A stretch of 64,000 nucleotides of DNA from Acidobacteriaceae bacterium (GCA_028283655.1 JAPWKE010000003.1:1240001-1304000); one strand, 5' to 3'. Shown: positions 47,015 through 58,145, numbered from the stretch's first letter. Notes: generated from the letters alone by a model not told the origin. Translations and numbers: made by a program.

Positions 47015-47029
47015 GGGAAGATAGGTTGT

Positions 47030-47485
47030 TCATTGAGAGCGCTTCTCCGAAAGAATGGTTAACCTGGTGATTCTCAACCAGACAAACATTTCTACCATCC
47101 CAAAAAGAAACCATTCATATTTATCTATATAGCCTAACTTAGCCAAAATAAAATATACAAATAACGAATAGCTGACGGAAAACATTAAAAGCATCCATCG
47201 GAATCTAGCTATAATCCATAAACCCCCGTTTTCCCAGTAAAAAATAGCCAAAATGACAAGCGAAAAACATATAACGTTAAATGTTTTTACGATTGTGGGG
47301 TTGGGAATAAATGGATTCCCGCCAAGATGCACATCACAATTGCAATGAGCATAAATGGCAAGAATAATCGGAAAAATATAAAACGATTTGTCATTTCTGA
47401 CGTCGCCTTTAGAACAATCTACACGGTGTTGGATTAGCCGCAGCATCAATAGCCTGCGGAGCTTCATTAACCGCAAAATTAACAC
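47030..47485 (-). CDS. Small membrane protein of the cargo region, start uncertain
   Basis: Up to 151 codons, AT-rich compared with surroundings. Three to four hydrophobic segments (IFPIILAIYAH, TFNVICFSLVILAIFYW, MLLMFSVSYSLFVYFILA, WFLFGMVEMFVWL). No good start lies after the stop of the preceding ORF (47409); an ATG with a fair RBS at 47394 is in another frame and gives only 35 codons of hydrophobic text, so a frameshift is possible. Could be an immunity-type protein; function unknown. Confidence 0.4.
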   Translation of the reverse strand: MLILRLMKLRRLLMLRLIQHRVDCSKGDVRNDKSFYIFPIILAIYAHCNCDVHLGGNPFIPNPTIVKTFNVICFSLVILAIFYWENGGLWIIARFRWMLLMFSVSYSLFVYFILAKLGYIDKYEWFLFGMVEMFVWLRITRLTILSEKRSQ

Positions 47486-47624
47486 CCACTAGATACATGC
47501 TATATCTCGATAATGCTAGCGAGTCATCAACCATCGAACTAAACGTGGTTGATTTAAATGGCATAATTAGGACAACTCCTCCCTTTGATTTTATTTGCGT
47601 TGCCGAATAAATATAAGCATTCAC
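47409..47624 (-). CDS. Small cargo ORF, unknown
   Basis: 71 residues (MNAYIYSATQIKSKGGVVLI...). Not recognised. It lies between two putative membrane-protein genes in the array downstream of the Rhs gene. Could be a fragment of an Rhs C-terminus or an independent small protein. Confidence 0.35.
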   Translation of the reverse strand: MNAYIYSATQIKSKGGVVLIMPFKSTTFSSMVDDSLALSRYSMYLVGVNFAVNEAPQAIDAAANPTPCRLF

Positions 47625-47708
47625 AATAGCAGTCTGGCTTGCGTTATTTAACGCTTGCCCTGCTTGATCCTCAATTATTCCGCCAGCATCCGATGGAGGA
47701 TAGACGCA

Positions 47709-47740
47709 AGCAAGTCGTCCCGAAGGGACGGCTTGCTGCT
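47709..47740. terminator. Hairpin in the cargo region
   Basis: AGCAAGTCGTCCC / GGGACGGCTTGCT, 13 bp with one G-T pair and a GAA loop, followed on the plus strand by GCTTTTA. It separates two parts of the leftward cargo genes. Confidence 0.5.
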
Positions 47741-47753
47741 TTTAGGCGGCCCG

Positions 47754-48026
47754 TCATTTTGCAAAGCCTAACAATCGGATCACGATCCCGAAGCAGAAAA
47801 TCACTCCGCCGCAGAAGCTAACGCATGCACCAAGTACAGGCAGCCTTGACCAATGTCGGTCAAGCGCGAGCAGCCAGTAGCGCCTTAGAAGACTCGGCAT
47901 ATTGAAGATCAAAAGAGAACTCGAGGAACCTCCATCGACTTCCTGAAGACGACGACGAATTAGTGTTGCGAAATACCAGTATGCGAGAGATGCAACAGAG
48001 GCTAATAAGCTCAACAAGTCAATCAT
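47754..48026 (-). CDS. Two-pass membrane protein, possible immunity-type
   Basis: 90 residues. Membrane helices at about 1-20 (LLSLLASVASLAYWYFA) and about 65-85 (VLGACVSFCGGVIFCFGIVI) with a basic middle. Starts 21 bases after the preceding small gene. No family recognised. Confidence 0.5.
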   Translation of the reverse strand: MIDLLSLLASVASLAYWYFATLIRRRLQEVDGGSSSSLLIFNMPSLLRRYWLLALDRHWSRLPVLGACVSFCGGVIFCFGIVIRLLGFAK

Positions 48027-48047
48027 GTTCTTCGTCCCCTATCGATG

Positions 48048-48407
48048 TCAGAAATGTGCGTCAGGATCAGAACACACTAAGGCCGCTGGTAATATGCGGC
48101 TCAGGTTGTACCAGGCGTTCACAGCTCCGACCGTTTTCGCAACAGGATTCGGCGATATCAAATTCCATATCGTCGCCGCTGTTGTCGTAGCCGTAAGAGT
48201 GTTTTGAGTGTTGCTTCCCCCGGGAAGTGCGTTCGCTTTCATAGCGCCGTTGAAGCAATCGCCGAAGGACTGCTGGCGAGGATGTGGTGGTTGAGGCGTT
48301 GGCCAGTGGGGTTTCTCATCCCAGTCCCATCCATTTTTATTTGGGGCGAGTCCAAATGTACAAGCGTTGACAGCATCGTAATCATAGGAGTAGGAGCTAG
48401 ACTCCAT
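48048..48407 (-). CDS. Small cargo protein, possible orphan Rhs C-terminus
   Basis: 119 residues from the ATG that overlaps the previous stop (TAATG); a TTG two codons upstream is also possible. Pro/Trp-rich start (KPHWPTPQPPHP), then QQSFGDCFNGAMKANALPGG and a hydrophobic tail with Cys. It reminds me of C-terminal ends of Acidobacteriota YD-repeat proteins, but this is an impression only. Confidence 0.45.
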   Translation of the reverse strand: MESSSYSYDYDAVNACTFGLAPNKNGWDWDEKPHWPTPQPPHPRQQSFGDCFNGAMKANALPGGSNTQNTLTATTTAATIWNLISPNPVAKTVGAVNAWYNLSRILPAALVCSDPDAHF

Positions 48408-48799
48408 TACCAAACCGCAAAGAATAACCGATAGTATGTCGGATATTTAACCGCTGGAGCGTGCTGAGCCGAGCCAAGGCTAACCGTGAATAGCGACGAT
48501 GCAAGCAACAAGGAGACTGCGACAATGCGGGTTTTGGAAGACATATCGAAGAGTCTAGATCCCCAAAAGGCCATAGCAGCCGAAACTGCGATAGGCCAAA
48601 GGAACGCTCCGATGACAGTCGCTTTGGACTGCACGCTGAGGCCGACAGATGCATCGATCACCCAAAGACCGAGACCGTTCGCAATACTCCACAAAATGTT
48701 CAGCAGCCTGAGACCTCCAAAAAATGAAACATATGGAAGAAATACTCCAAGAAACAGCGGCCAAATCCCAAAAAATATCGTAAAAATTGCTTTCTTCAT
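48407..48799 (-). CDS. Membrane protein following the Rhs gene (possible immunity)
   Basis: 130 residues from the ATG at 48799 (MKKAIFTIFFGIWPLFLGVF), 16 bases after the Rhs stop; the longer frame overlapping the Rhs gene is not needed. Four hydrophobic segments predicted. Position directly after a polymorphic Rhs C-terminus is where immunity genes usually lie; sequence gives no family. Confidence 0.55.
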   Translation of the reverse strand: MKKAIFTIFFGIWPLFLGVFLPYVSFFGGLRLLNILWSIANGLGLWVIDASVGLSVQSKATVIGAFLWPIAVSAAMAFWGSRLFDMSSKTRIVAVSLLLASSLFTVSLGSAQHAPAVKYPTYYRLFFAVW

Positions 48800-48815
48800 C
48801 CTTCGCCTCGATGTA

Positions 48816-51800
48816 TCAACGGCATCCCAAATATGCCCTTGCATTTGCGGCGTTAACATGCACCCCAAGCTCGTATTCTGCGGCTTGCACAAAATGCATA
48901 AAACTCATTGTTGGATAGACCACCGCAATTGTGTTTCCTAGCTTTGGATCGCTGTACATCTTGGCCACAAAGGTATTTTGACTAGGTATAAATGGTGATT
49001 CAGTAGCACTTCCATGTACTGACGCCTGCGAAGTCCAGCCTTGGGTATTGATCGCGGAAGGATTTCCTACCGCAGCAAAGTTTGCGTTTAGAGGACTTAT
49101 GTTGTTGGCTTGATTCTGCGAAGGATTCAGGTTGGACAACGCTGCTACCGAGGCATTTCGGACGACTTGTGAATCATTCGCAGAGCAAGCTGGGTTACTT
49201 GGGGCTAAAGAGCCATCCGATCCGAAGTAATAGCCCCAATCCACACTCCAACCGGGCAAAGCATCTGCGCTGACTGTAATTTCAGTATATCCGTTATCGT
49301 AGCTACTATCGGTATACTGACCGCCGGATGAGATACATGTATCTGAATCTACAGGATTACCTTCATCCGTTTCTTCGACGACATCGGGGTTGTCATCTGT
49401 GAACCACTCACAGTACAAACCACTTGGGTCGCGGTACGAAAGAGGACTATTCAGCACATAAGAGTACCGGTTCAAGCTCTGCGGGTTAGCTGCGTTGTAG
49501 CTACCCGAATATGGATCAGGGCTTGTCCATGTTCCCGACAGTGGTGAATAGTCGCGGAACATAGCATGTACCGTCCCGTCATTGTTGCTATCCAAACCGG
49601 TGTAATGTCCGGGGTCTTGATCTACACCACTCGCCGTGTAGCCATCACCAAACGGTAGCGACGAGTAGGAACCCTCAACCGCTCCCGCCGATGTGGTCTG
49701 CACTCTAGCCGTACCAAGATGATCTTGGTGCTGGAAATGAAGACCAGAGGCGTTGAACAACGCTATCGAAGAGCCGCCAAAGTACACGTTCTCCGACACC
49801 ACATTGCCAGCCGAATCGAGGGTAGCCACTCGGCTTCCGCTTGAGTTGAAGACGAAGTTATTCGTCGTGCCAGAGTTCGTTACCCCGATACGACGGTTCA
49901 TTGCGTCGTAGACGTACGAGGACGAAGAGACGCCCGAAGAGGCAATAACATTCCCTTCCGCATCGTAGGTGTAGGTATACAGTCCGTCCGAAGTCATATT
50001 CCCGGCTGCATCGTAGGAGTATGGAAGCCCCGCCGCCGAACGTGTGCTGCTTGCCAGAGATGTAATCTGATTCGCGGCATTGAAGGTTGCTGACACGGAC
50101 GGATCACCGCTGGAGGATGCCTGTCCGAGGCGGTTGCCGTATCGGTCATAGGTAAACGTCAAGTTCTGCGTCGTCCCAGAGGTCACAGTCTTCGAGGCCA
50201 GGCGATTGAACTCGTCATACCCATAGTTCATCGACTGATTCAGCACTGTATCCGATGCGGAGGTCATTTCCTTGCCTGACCATGTAGCCGTCATGCCATA
50301 CAGTGTAGACCCACCAGCACACCCAGCACTCGCTGAGCCGGAGCATAGATACTTCGAACTTGGACGTCCCAACCCATCATAGCTATTAAGAGCGATCAGG
50401 CCATTGCCAAGCGTCGTGCTCAGCAAGCCGTACGCTCCATAGCTCGCGCCGGAAACTATAGGGGTAGAGACGCTTCCATAGAGACTGGAAGCGGTCAACG
50501 GTTCAGAGGCAACGTCGTAGGTATAGCCGGTCGTGTGTCCAGTACCGTCTGAAGCCGACAAGAGGTTCCCTATGGCATCGAAGGAATAGTTCTGCTGTGT
50601 GGCTGAACCAGTTGCACAGTTTGCGGTGGTGCAACTGATAAGCAGCTTCACGCGACCACCTGCGTCATAGCCAAGGAACCCGATGCTCGAACCCGTTGCA
50701 AATGAGGTCATCTGCCCCTTAGAGGAGCCGAGGTTTGTTCCTCCAACACTTGCCGTTGCCTGATCGTAGCTAAAGGTCTTCGTGGGAGTGCCATCGTCAT
50801 AGGTGATCGAAACGACGCGGGATGCATTATCGTACTGCGTCACCGTCGTGGTCTTGACAGTCGGGTCGGTCTGGTTCGCCTTTGGCTTCACGCGAGTCAC
50901 AACCAAACCAGTCGAATTGGAGCTATACGCATACGTGGTCGTTCCCGACTCAGGCTCCGTTACGCTGGTCGTTCGACCCAGCCAATCCGTTACGAAGGTG
51001 CGAGTCTGACTTCCCTGCGTAACCGTCGTTGTGTGGTTCGCAAGATCGTAGGCGTAGGTTGTCAGATAGCCAGTCCCTGCGATGTCCATGCCGCAATCCA
51101 CCGGAGCACCTGAGTTTGGCAAAGTTACCGAAGTGATTTCGCATACCGCTGCCGTCCGACCAAGGGCATCAGTCTTGATTAGCTTCTTATGCCCATTCTC
51201 GTTAGTACGAGACTCCGTCTGTCCCAGATATTGATGAACGAATGAAGTGCCATCATCATGCTGCACAGACAGTATCCGCCCAAGAGCGTCGTAGGTGTAC
51301 GTATCGCCCCGCCCCGAGCATACCTGCGTGACCGAATCGGTTGCTGCTTCATAAGGATAGGAAGTGAAAGACACCCGACCATTCGCGTCGTAGCATGTGT
51401 CTTGCAAATACCAATCGCCCGACGCCTTTTCTACAGCGACTCTGCGCGTCCGCCCGTATGCATCAGCAAACGTCTCACGCGTCTCTGTGCCACCGGACAT
51501 TGAACGAGTCTGAATCGTCTCGTTTGTCGAAGCCACGATGGTCGCACTCCCCGTTCCAACAACACCGTTGATTTCAGTCGGGAACGAATAGCCAGTTGGC
51601 CGGAACAAGCTGTCATAGCCGGTGATCGTGGTGGTCTGACCGTTGACATCTGTGCTGCTCGTGGGTAGGCCGGTATGCGCTGTGTCATAGCCTGCACCGG
51701 TTGACAGGTTCACTCCGCTTGAGGGCGTTGGGGGTGTAGCCCCAGTCGCATAGGTGAACGTGCTGTCGTAGTTATAGGTCGTCGTCCCGTTCATGGGGTC

Positions 51801-53588
51801 GGTCGAGTTGAGCACGGCACCGGTGTCGTTGTATGTGATATTCGTTGTTATATAGCTCCCGGAAACATTGGCAAAGTAGGTGTTAACGGAGGTTACATTA
51901 GCACGATCACCTGCGACTGCGGCATGCATGGGGACACCACTTGTTGCTTGCGGAGTTGAGCCATCGTAAGTGTAGGTAGTATTTAGAAATATCTGAGTCG
52001 CATCATAGTAAGTATCTGAATATTTCACATAAAGCCCATTCAAGAGCTGAATCTCGTCCATCCGGTGGTTGACTAGGTCTGATACGTAGGTGCTTATGCT
52101 AGCTGTCAAAACTTCTTCTTTATTTAAATTTCCGGTGAACGCGCTAAAGTATCGAAGGTCACTCTCCGTTTCGAGCCCATCATATGTTGAGCCACGTCCC
52201 GCGGTATAAATAGGGTATGTGAACGACGAGGTACAGCTTGATCCAGCTCCACCAAAGCTCGCATAGCAAAATGCGTCCTTGCGAAGCGGGGTTCCAGTAG
52301 CGGACGTTGCGTACACTGAGACACTTGAAGGCAAGAGGAGTGACGTTACCGTCGAAGGCACGTTCGACGCTTGTACAAAGTCATAGGCTATTACATGACC
52401 AGCGACAGTAACATCCGTGTGCGATGTGGAGTTCGTGACCGTTGAGCGGACATAATCAACTTCAGTTCCAAGAGAATCAGCATCCGCCGTGGCAGTGCGT
52501 GTCAGACCCGCAGCGCTACCATCTGTGCAGTTGATGCCATTGCTGCCCCCGGTATAGGCATAGGATATGGTGGCACCGGTAGGTATCCGAACTGACACAA
52601 TCCTGCCTGTCGTAGCCGAAGCGTTACCAGGAGTCGGTTCATATGTAAATGCATAATATCTGCCGTCAGGAAAGGTAACTCTATCGACAAGAGGAGAGGT
52701 GCTAGCAGCATATTCGCTCACACCGGAGCATCCAAAGGCCGTCTGCACAGTGTGATTCAGGTAAGTAACCGTGACGGAAACTGCTTGCCCTGAATAGTTG
52801 GTGTAGGTGAATGTTCGTGGGCTTGGAGCTGTTCCTGCCACAGTCAAAGCTATATTGCCGGTAGTGTCTGTAAAATGGCCGGTCGTATCAACCGATATCT
52901 GATTACCATTTGTGTCTGTAACCGTGCCAGCACCACTGGTGGAAAGAATCGGAGCAACGATCTTCGTACCGTTCGCAGTCGTAATAGTGGCATGGGTGTA
53001 AGCAGTCACATTTATCTGGTATCCAGAACCATCCGTAGCAGCACCACTGACTGCAAGGAAACCTGTTGTTGCGGGGCAGTAATCAGCACTGCCTGAGGTA
53101 AGGCGAGACGTTGAGACCGTAAAAGGGTGTCCCACGCCAAATTGATCGTAATAAATCCACCCGCCATATGTCGCAATGGTGCATTGGGTTATCTTCCCAC
53201 CAGAAACTGGCTGAGGGCCGCCGACCTCAGGCGAAGTCGAGGTATCAGTCTCGTAGTTAAGAAACCCGGTGATAGCGTTGGTATCGCCAGACCATCCCCA
53301 TAAGCTAACGGGTGTCCACTTCTTCGTTGTCCCGGATGTAACCGGGTACCAAATGGAGCTGTCGTACGCGAGCGAGTATTGGAATGGCATCCCGCGCCCC
53401 GGCTTATTCAGAATCGGGATGCTCAGATGGACATTAAGATTGCCAACATTGATTACGTCTCCACCGGCACGAGAATCGAATGCTCCGTTCGCATATTGCC
53501 CTGTTGCGACTTGCGCCAAAAGGTTTTGGTTGACGAGCAGAAAAAAGGCGCAGAACAGCGAAACGACGAGGACTCTCAACAGTCGCAA
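48816..53588 (-). CDS. Rhs/YD-repeat protein with variable C-terminus
   Basis: 1590 residues. Signal peptide about 1-26 (LLRVLVVSLFCAFFLLVNQN). Long series of YD/RHS repeats (for example YDSTFTYATGA, YDALGRILSVQHDDGTS, YDAAGNMTSDGLYTYTYDAE), then the RHS-associated core (FQHQDHLGTARVQTTSAG, SPLSGTWTSPDPYSG, LNRYSYVLNSPLSYRDPSGL) ending at residue 1393. The last 197 residues after DPSGLYC differ in character and may be a polymorphic effector tip; no known toxin motif seen. It lies inside the att repeats on the strand opposite to the phage genes, so it is prophage cargo. Confidence 0.87.
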   Translation of the reverse strand: MRLLRVLVVSLFCAFFLLVNQNLLAQVATGQYANGAFDSRAGGDVINVGNLNVHLSIPILNKPGRGMPFQYSLAYDSSIWYPVTSGTTKKWTPVSLWGWSGDTNAITGFLNYETDTSTSPEVGGPQPVSGGKITQCTIATYGGWIYYDQFGVGHPFTVSTSRLTSGSADYCPATTGFLAVSGAATDGSGYQINVTAYTHATITTANGTKIVAPILSTSGAGTVTDTNGNQISVDTTGHFTDTTGNIALTVAGTAPSPRTFTYTNYSGQAVSVTVTYLNHTVQTAFGCSGVSEYAASTSPLVDRVTFPDGRYYAFTYEPTPGNASATTGRIVSVRIPTGATISYAYTGGSNGINCTDGSAAGLTRTATADADSLGTEVDYVRSTVTNSTSHTDVTVAGHVIAYDFVQASNVPSTVTSLLLPSSVSVYATSATGTPLRKDAFCYASFGGAGSSCTSSFTYPIYTAGRGSTYDGLETESDLRYFSAFTGNLNKEEVLTASISTYVSDLVNHRMDEIQLLNGLYVKYSDTYYDATQIFLNTTYTYDGSTPQATSGVPMHAAVAGDRANVTSVNTYFANVSGSYITTNITYNDTGAVLNSTDPMNGTTTYNYDSTFTYATGATPPTPSSGVNLSTGAGYDTAHTGLPTSSTDVNGQTTTITGYDSLFRPTGYSFPTEINGVVGTGSATIVASTNETIQTRSMSGGTETRETFADAYGRTRRVAVEKASGDWYLQDTCYDANGRVSFTSYPYEAATDSVTQVCSGRGDTYTYDALGRILSVQHDDGTSFVHQYLGQTESRTNENGHKKLIKTDALGRTAAVCEITSVTLPNSGAPVDCGMDIAGTGYLTTYAYDLANHTTTVTQGSQTRTFVTDWLGRTTSVTEPESGTTTYAYSSNSTGLVVTRVKPKANQTDPTVKTTTVTQYDNASRVVSITYDDGTPTKTFSYDQATASVGGTNLGSSKGQMTSFATGSSIGFLGYDAGGRVKLLISCTTANCATGSATQQNYSFDAIGNLLSASDGTGHTTGYTYDVASEPLTASSLYGSVSTPIVSGASYGAYGLLSTTLGNGLIALNSYDGLGRPSSKYLCSGSASAGCAGGSTLYGMTATWSGKEMTSASDTVLNQSMNYGYDEFNRLASKTVTSGTTQNLTFTYDRYGNRLGQASSSGDPSVSATFNAANQITSLASSTRSAAGLPYSYDAAGNMTSDGLYTYTYDAEGNVIASSGVSSSSYVYDAMNRRIGVTNSGTTNNFVFNSSGSRVATLDSAGNVVSENVYFGGSSIALFNASGLHFQHQDHLGTARVQTTSAGAVEGSYSSLPFGDGYTASGVDQDPGHYTGLDSNNDGTVHAMFRDYSPLSGTWTSPDPYSGSYNAANPQSLNRYSYVLNSPLSYRDPSGLYCEWFTDDNPDVVEETDEGNPVDSDTCISSGGQYTDSSYDNGYTEITVSADALPGWSVDWGYYFGSDGSLAPSNPACSANDSQVVRNASVAALSNLNPSQNQANNISPLNANFAAVGNPSAINTQGWTSQASVHGSATESPFIPSQNTFVAKMYSDPKLGNTIAVVYPTMSFMHFVQAAEYELGVHVNAANARAYLGCR

Positions 53589-53836
53589 GGGGGGTTCTCC
53601 TGAGTTGGTTGCTAATCCGAAGAATAAGGCCTATCGGACGGCGACTCAATAAGAATCGAAAGATAGGCTAGGTACTATCGTCTAGCGACCTTCGAGTAGT
53701 GATGGTATGCGATGGGATCCATAGGAGCCAGACGGAATCGCCTTCACCTAAGAGCCTCCAATTTTGCCATCTGCCCCTCATCCAGCACCACGGCGATGAT
53801 CCCCCTCCTGACCACATCCCGAACTCCAATGCCTGC

Positions 53837-54109
53837 TTATCCAAGCGCACGACCACGTTTGGCGATGGCCGTTAGAGCTTCATCGGTTCTCGCCGTGCAT
53901 TCGTATATCCGCGATCCAGCTATCCAGAAGCTGACGTGCCACTTGCTGCCCTGTTCTTCGAACCGCATCGTAACCTTGTATCGGACAGCTGCGAGCCCCT
54001 TGCGGATGGAAGCGGCGATCCTTGCCCGGTCTTGAGCCGTTGGCAGGGGTGACCGCGCTGACATATCCAACCAGAGGGCACCTATCGAGTTCTGTTTCGG
54101 TTCATCCAC
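53837..54109 (-). CDS. Small hypothetical protein
   Basis: 90 residues (MDEPKQNSIGALWLDMSARS...). Alpha/beta pattern with KVTMRFEEQGSKWHVSFWIA. Between the Rhs gene and the integrase remnant. Not recognised; possibly part of an older element at this tRNA. Confidence 0.4.
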   Translation of the reverse strand: MDEPKQNSIGALWLDMSARSPLPTAQDRARIAASIRKGLAAVRYKVTMRFEEQGSKWHVSFWIAGSRIYECTARTDEALTAIAKRGRALG

Positions 54110-54145
54110 CCTAGGCGAATGATAGGCGAAAGTCCTGTGTGGTGG

Positions 54146-54349
54146 CTAGGCTGATTTTTGACGGTTCAGCACCGACATCGCATTGACCAGTGAAGAATGA
54201 TCCATGTGTGCGTATCTGGCGCTCATCTGAATAGTCTTATGCCCTGCCGCCTCCTGAATCACTTTGAGACTCACACCTGCCTGAGCTAGCCGCGAACAAC
54301 CGAGGTCAGCTTTGCACCGAGACGCATATGCCAGCACAGATTCCCACAA
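54146..54349 (-). pseudogene. C-terminal remnant of a second tyrosine recombinase
   Basis: Up to 67 codons. SRLAQAGVSLKVIQEAAGHK then TIQMSARYAHM is the terminal box of phage integrases with the Tyr nucleophile, about half identical to the end of the integrase at 29524-30750, including MSARYxH. The Arg and first His boxes are gone. It lies just inside attR and points to an earlier or tandem element at the same tRNA. Confidence 0.75.
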
Positions 54350-54354
54350 AATAT

Positions 54355-54377
54355 CTGGCAGAAACCTGGCAGATTTT
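54355..54377 (+). repeat. Putative integrase arm site, right copy
   Basis: Paired CTGGCAGA half-sites plus TTTT, 22 of 23 bases equal to 29474-29496 and in the same orientation, 54 bases from attR. Confidence 0.5.
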
Positions 54378-54431
54378 CCAAACAGGCCTGCAGTGCGATT
54401 TCAACCATCGCCGTAAACTATTCATTTTACT

Positions 54432-54489
54432 GAGGTTTTTGGTAGCGTTACCGGGGCTCGAACCCGGACTCTTCGCCTTGAGAGGGCGA
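54432..54489. repeat. attR: 58 bp direct repeat overlapping tRNA-Glu
   Basis: Identical to 29288-29345. It rebuilds the 3' part of the tRNA after integration; flanking bases differ on both sides of the repeat. Confidence 0.92.
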
Positions 54490-54516
54490 CGTGTTAACCA
54501 GTTACACCATAACGCC
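54440..54516 (-). tRNA. tRNA-Glu (CTC)
   Basis: 77 nt with encoded CCA. Acceptor GGCGTTA/TAACGCT with a first G-T pair, D stem GTGT/ACAC, anticodon stem TCGCC/GGCGA around CTCTCAA (anticodon CTC, Glu), T stem CCGGG/CCCGG around TTCGAGC. All four arms fold. It is the integration site of the prophage; the 3' half is phage-supplied. Confidence 0.93.
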
Positions 54517-54560
54517 ACATACGATACAGGGCTGTACCGGTGCGACTTGTTCAGTATAGC

Positions 54561-54598
54561 AAAAGAACTGCCCGGCGCTGTGGCCGGGCAGTTCCCTT
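54561..54598. terminator. Bidirectional terminator between DUF507 and tRNA
   Basis: GAACTGCCCGGC/GCCGGGCAGTTC, 12 bp with a 6-base loop (54565-54594), AAAA before and CCTTTT after. Serves the leftward DUF507 genes. Confidence 0.75.
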
Positions 54599-54613
54599 TT
54601 CTGTGCAAAATTT

Positions 54614-54889
54614 CTACAGGCCGAGCTTCTTGACTTCGTCGTTGTAGTACTTGCGGTAGAGGATCTCCCACTCCTGCGAGCCTTCCAGGATGATCTTGCG
54701 CTGGGAGCTGATCTTCAGGCGAGCGGCCTGATCCAGGCGGGTCTCTTCCAGCAGAAGCTTTTCGAGTGCCTTACGGGCTTCCTGGCGAATTGTGTTGCGA
54801 TCTTCAAGAAAGTCGACTTCGTCGATCTCAGCAAGGGCATCGGCAACGGTGTGGGCAAGTTTGTTGAGCTTGTCGCGGGAAATACGCAC
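54614..54889 (-). CDS. DUF507 family protein (second of a pair)
   Basis: 91 residues with a GTG start overlapping the previous stop (TAGTG). Helical, charged: MRISRDKLNKLAHTVADALA, then FLEDRNTIRQEARKALEKLL and ILYRKYYNDEVKKLGL. DUF507 genes occur in pairs in Acidobacteriota and some other phyla; function unknown. Confidence 0.8.
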   Translation of the reverse strand: MRISRDKLNKLAHTVADALAEIDEVDFLEDRNTIRQEARKALEKLLLEETRLDQAARLKISSQRKIILEGSQEWEILYRKYYNDEVKKLGL

Positions 54890-55167
54890 TAGAGCACCGC
54901 CTTATACTTGCGGGCCAGTTCGTTCTTTACCTTCTTGAACATCTCCGGGTAGCTGGCGCCGGTCTTGAGCATGTCGTCCTGGAATGCCTCAAGGATGACG
55001 CGCACTTCTTCGTTGATGCGGTCTTCGAGCGAGAGTTCATCGACCAAAGCGTAGGCCACGCGCTCGTTAACGAGCTCTGGCTTTTCGGTCTTGATCATCT
55101 TGGCAGCGACGAGGTGCTTGACCGTCTGCTTAGCGAGGTAACCTACGTAGTCTTTCGAGAAAATCAT
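54889..55167 (-). CDS. DUF507 family protein (first of a pair)
   Basis: 92 residues from the ATG at 55167 (MIFSKDYVGYLAKQTVKHLV); the frame is open further upstream but that part overlaps the clpC upstream region and lacks coding character. The end FKKVKNELARKYKAVL parallels the end of its partner. Coupled to the second copy. Confidence 0.8.
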   Translation of the reverse strand: MIFSKDYVGYLAKQTVKHLVAAKMIKTEKPELVNERVAYALVDELSLEDRINEEVRVILEAFQDDMLKTGASYPEMFKKVKNELARKYKAVL

Positions 55168-55537
55168 GGGCGGCTTTAGGTTAGCACCAAATGCAGAGCA
55201 GATGCGCGGCCAGCTGTTTCGAAAGAAAGCACTCGACCAGGTTGGGCAAAACGCTACAACCTGGCCGCTAAAAGGCGGCGAGAAGGCGGTTTGCGACCGA
55301 TTTTCCACATTCGCGTCTAAAGAAATGTGACGGAGAGGTTTCCGGACCGTGGCCGGAAACGCCCGACGCGGATACACTAGGGCCAACCTTCTGGAAGGCC
55401 CGGAGTTATGGGTTTACAGTTCGTGTCTCGGCGGAGGATTGCCGAGGCGACCACGGCAATGACGTCAACACAGACCGCGCCCTTTGCAGTACTGGGTTCT
55501 ACACAGCGCGGGCGACGGTTTGAGGCTGAGGGTGAGC
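55168..55537. promoter_or_regulatory. Divergent intergenic region DUF507 / clpC
   Basis: 370 bases without a convincing gene. GGATACACT near 55370-55378 resembles a -10 for clpC. The inverted repeat CCGGACC...GGCCGG lies near 55341-55357. No clear CtsR or HrcA/CIRCE site is seen. Confidence 0.35.
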
Positions 55538-58018
<2,481 letters not shown>

Positions 58019-58040
58019 AGACTCACGCTGGAAAAACCAA

Positions 58041-58073
58041 GAGTGGCGCCTGCTTGCAGGCGCCACTCTTTTT
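58041..58073 (+). terminator. Terminator of clpC
   Basis: GAGTGGCGCCT/AGGCGCCACTC, 11 bp around GCTTGC, followed by TTTTT. Confidence 0.85.
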
Positions 58074-58099
58074 CCTGTGCCGAAGTGGCTGCTACGCAC

Positions 58100-58131
58100 A
58101 AACGCCCGCAGGAGAGCTCCTGCGGGCGTTT
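58100..58131. terminator. Bidirectional terminator after the YtxH gene
   Basis: AAACGCCCGCAGGA/TCCTGCGGGCGTTT, 14 bp with a GAGC loop; serves the leftward YtxH gene. Confidence 0.75.
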
Positions 58132-58145
58132 GTCACGATAGCTGG

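Noticed and set aside
48816-53588. Rhs repeats as a DNA repeat array
   Set aside because: They are degenerate YD coding repeats in a single open frame.
53668-53856. 62-codon minus frame upstream of the Rhs gene
   Set aside because: Trp/Gly-rich translation without RBS, in the Rhs promoter region.
29288-54489. Identification as a capsid-forming PICI
   Set aside because: A tail tube gene, chaperones and a lysozyme are present, and typical PICI regulators and primase are absent; kept only as a functional analogy.
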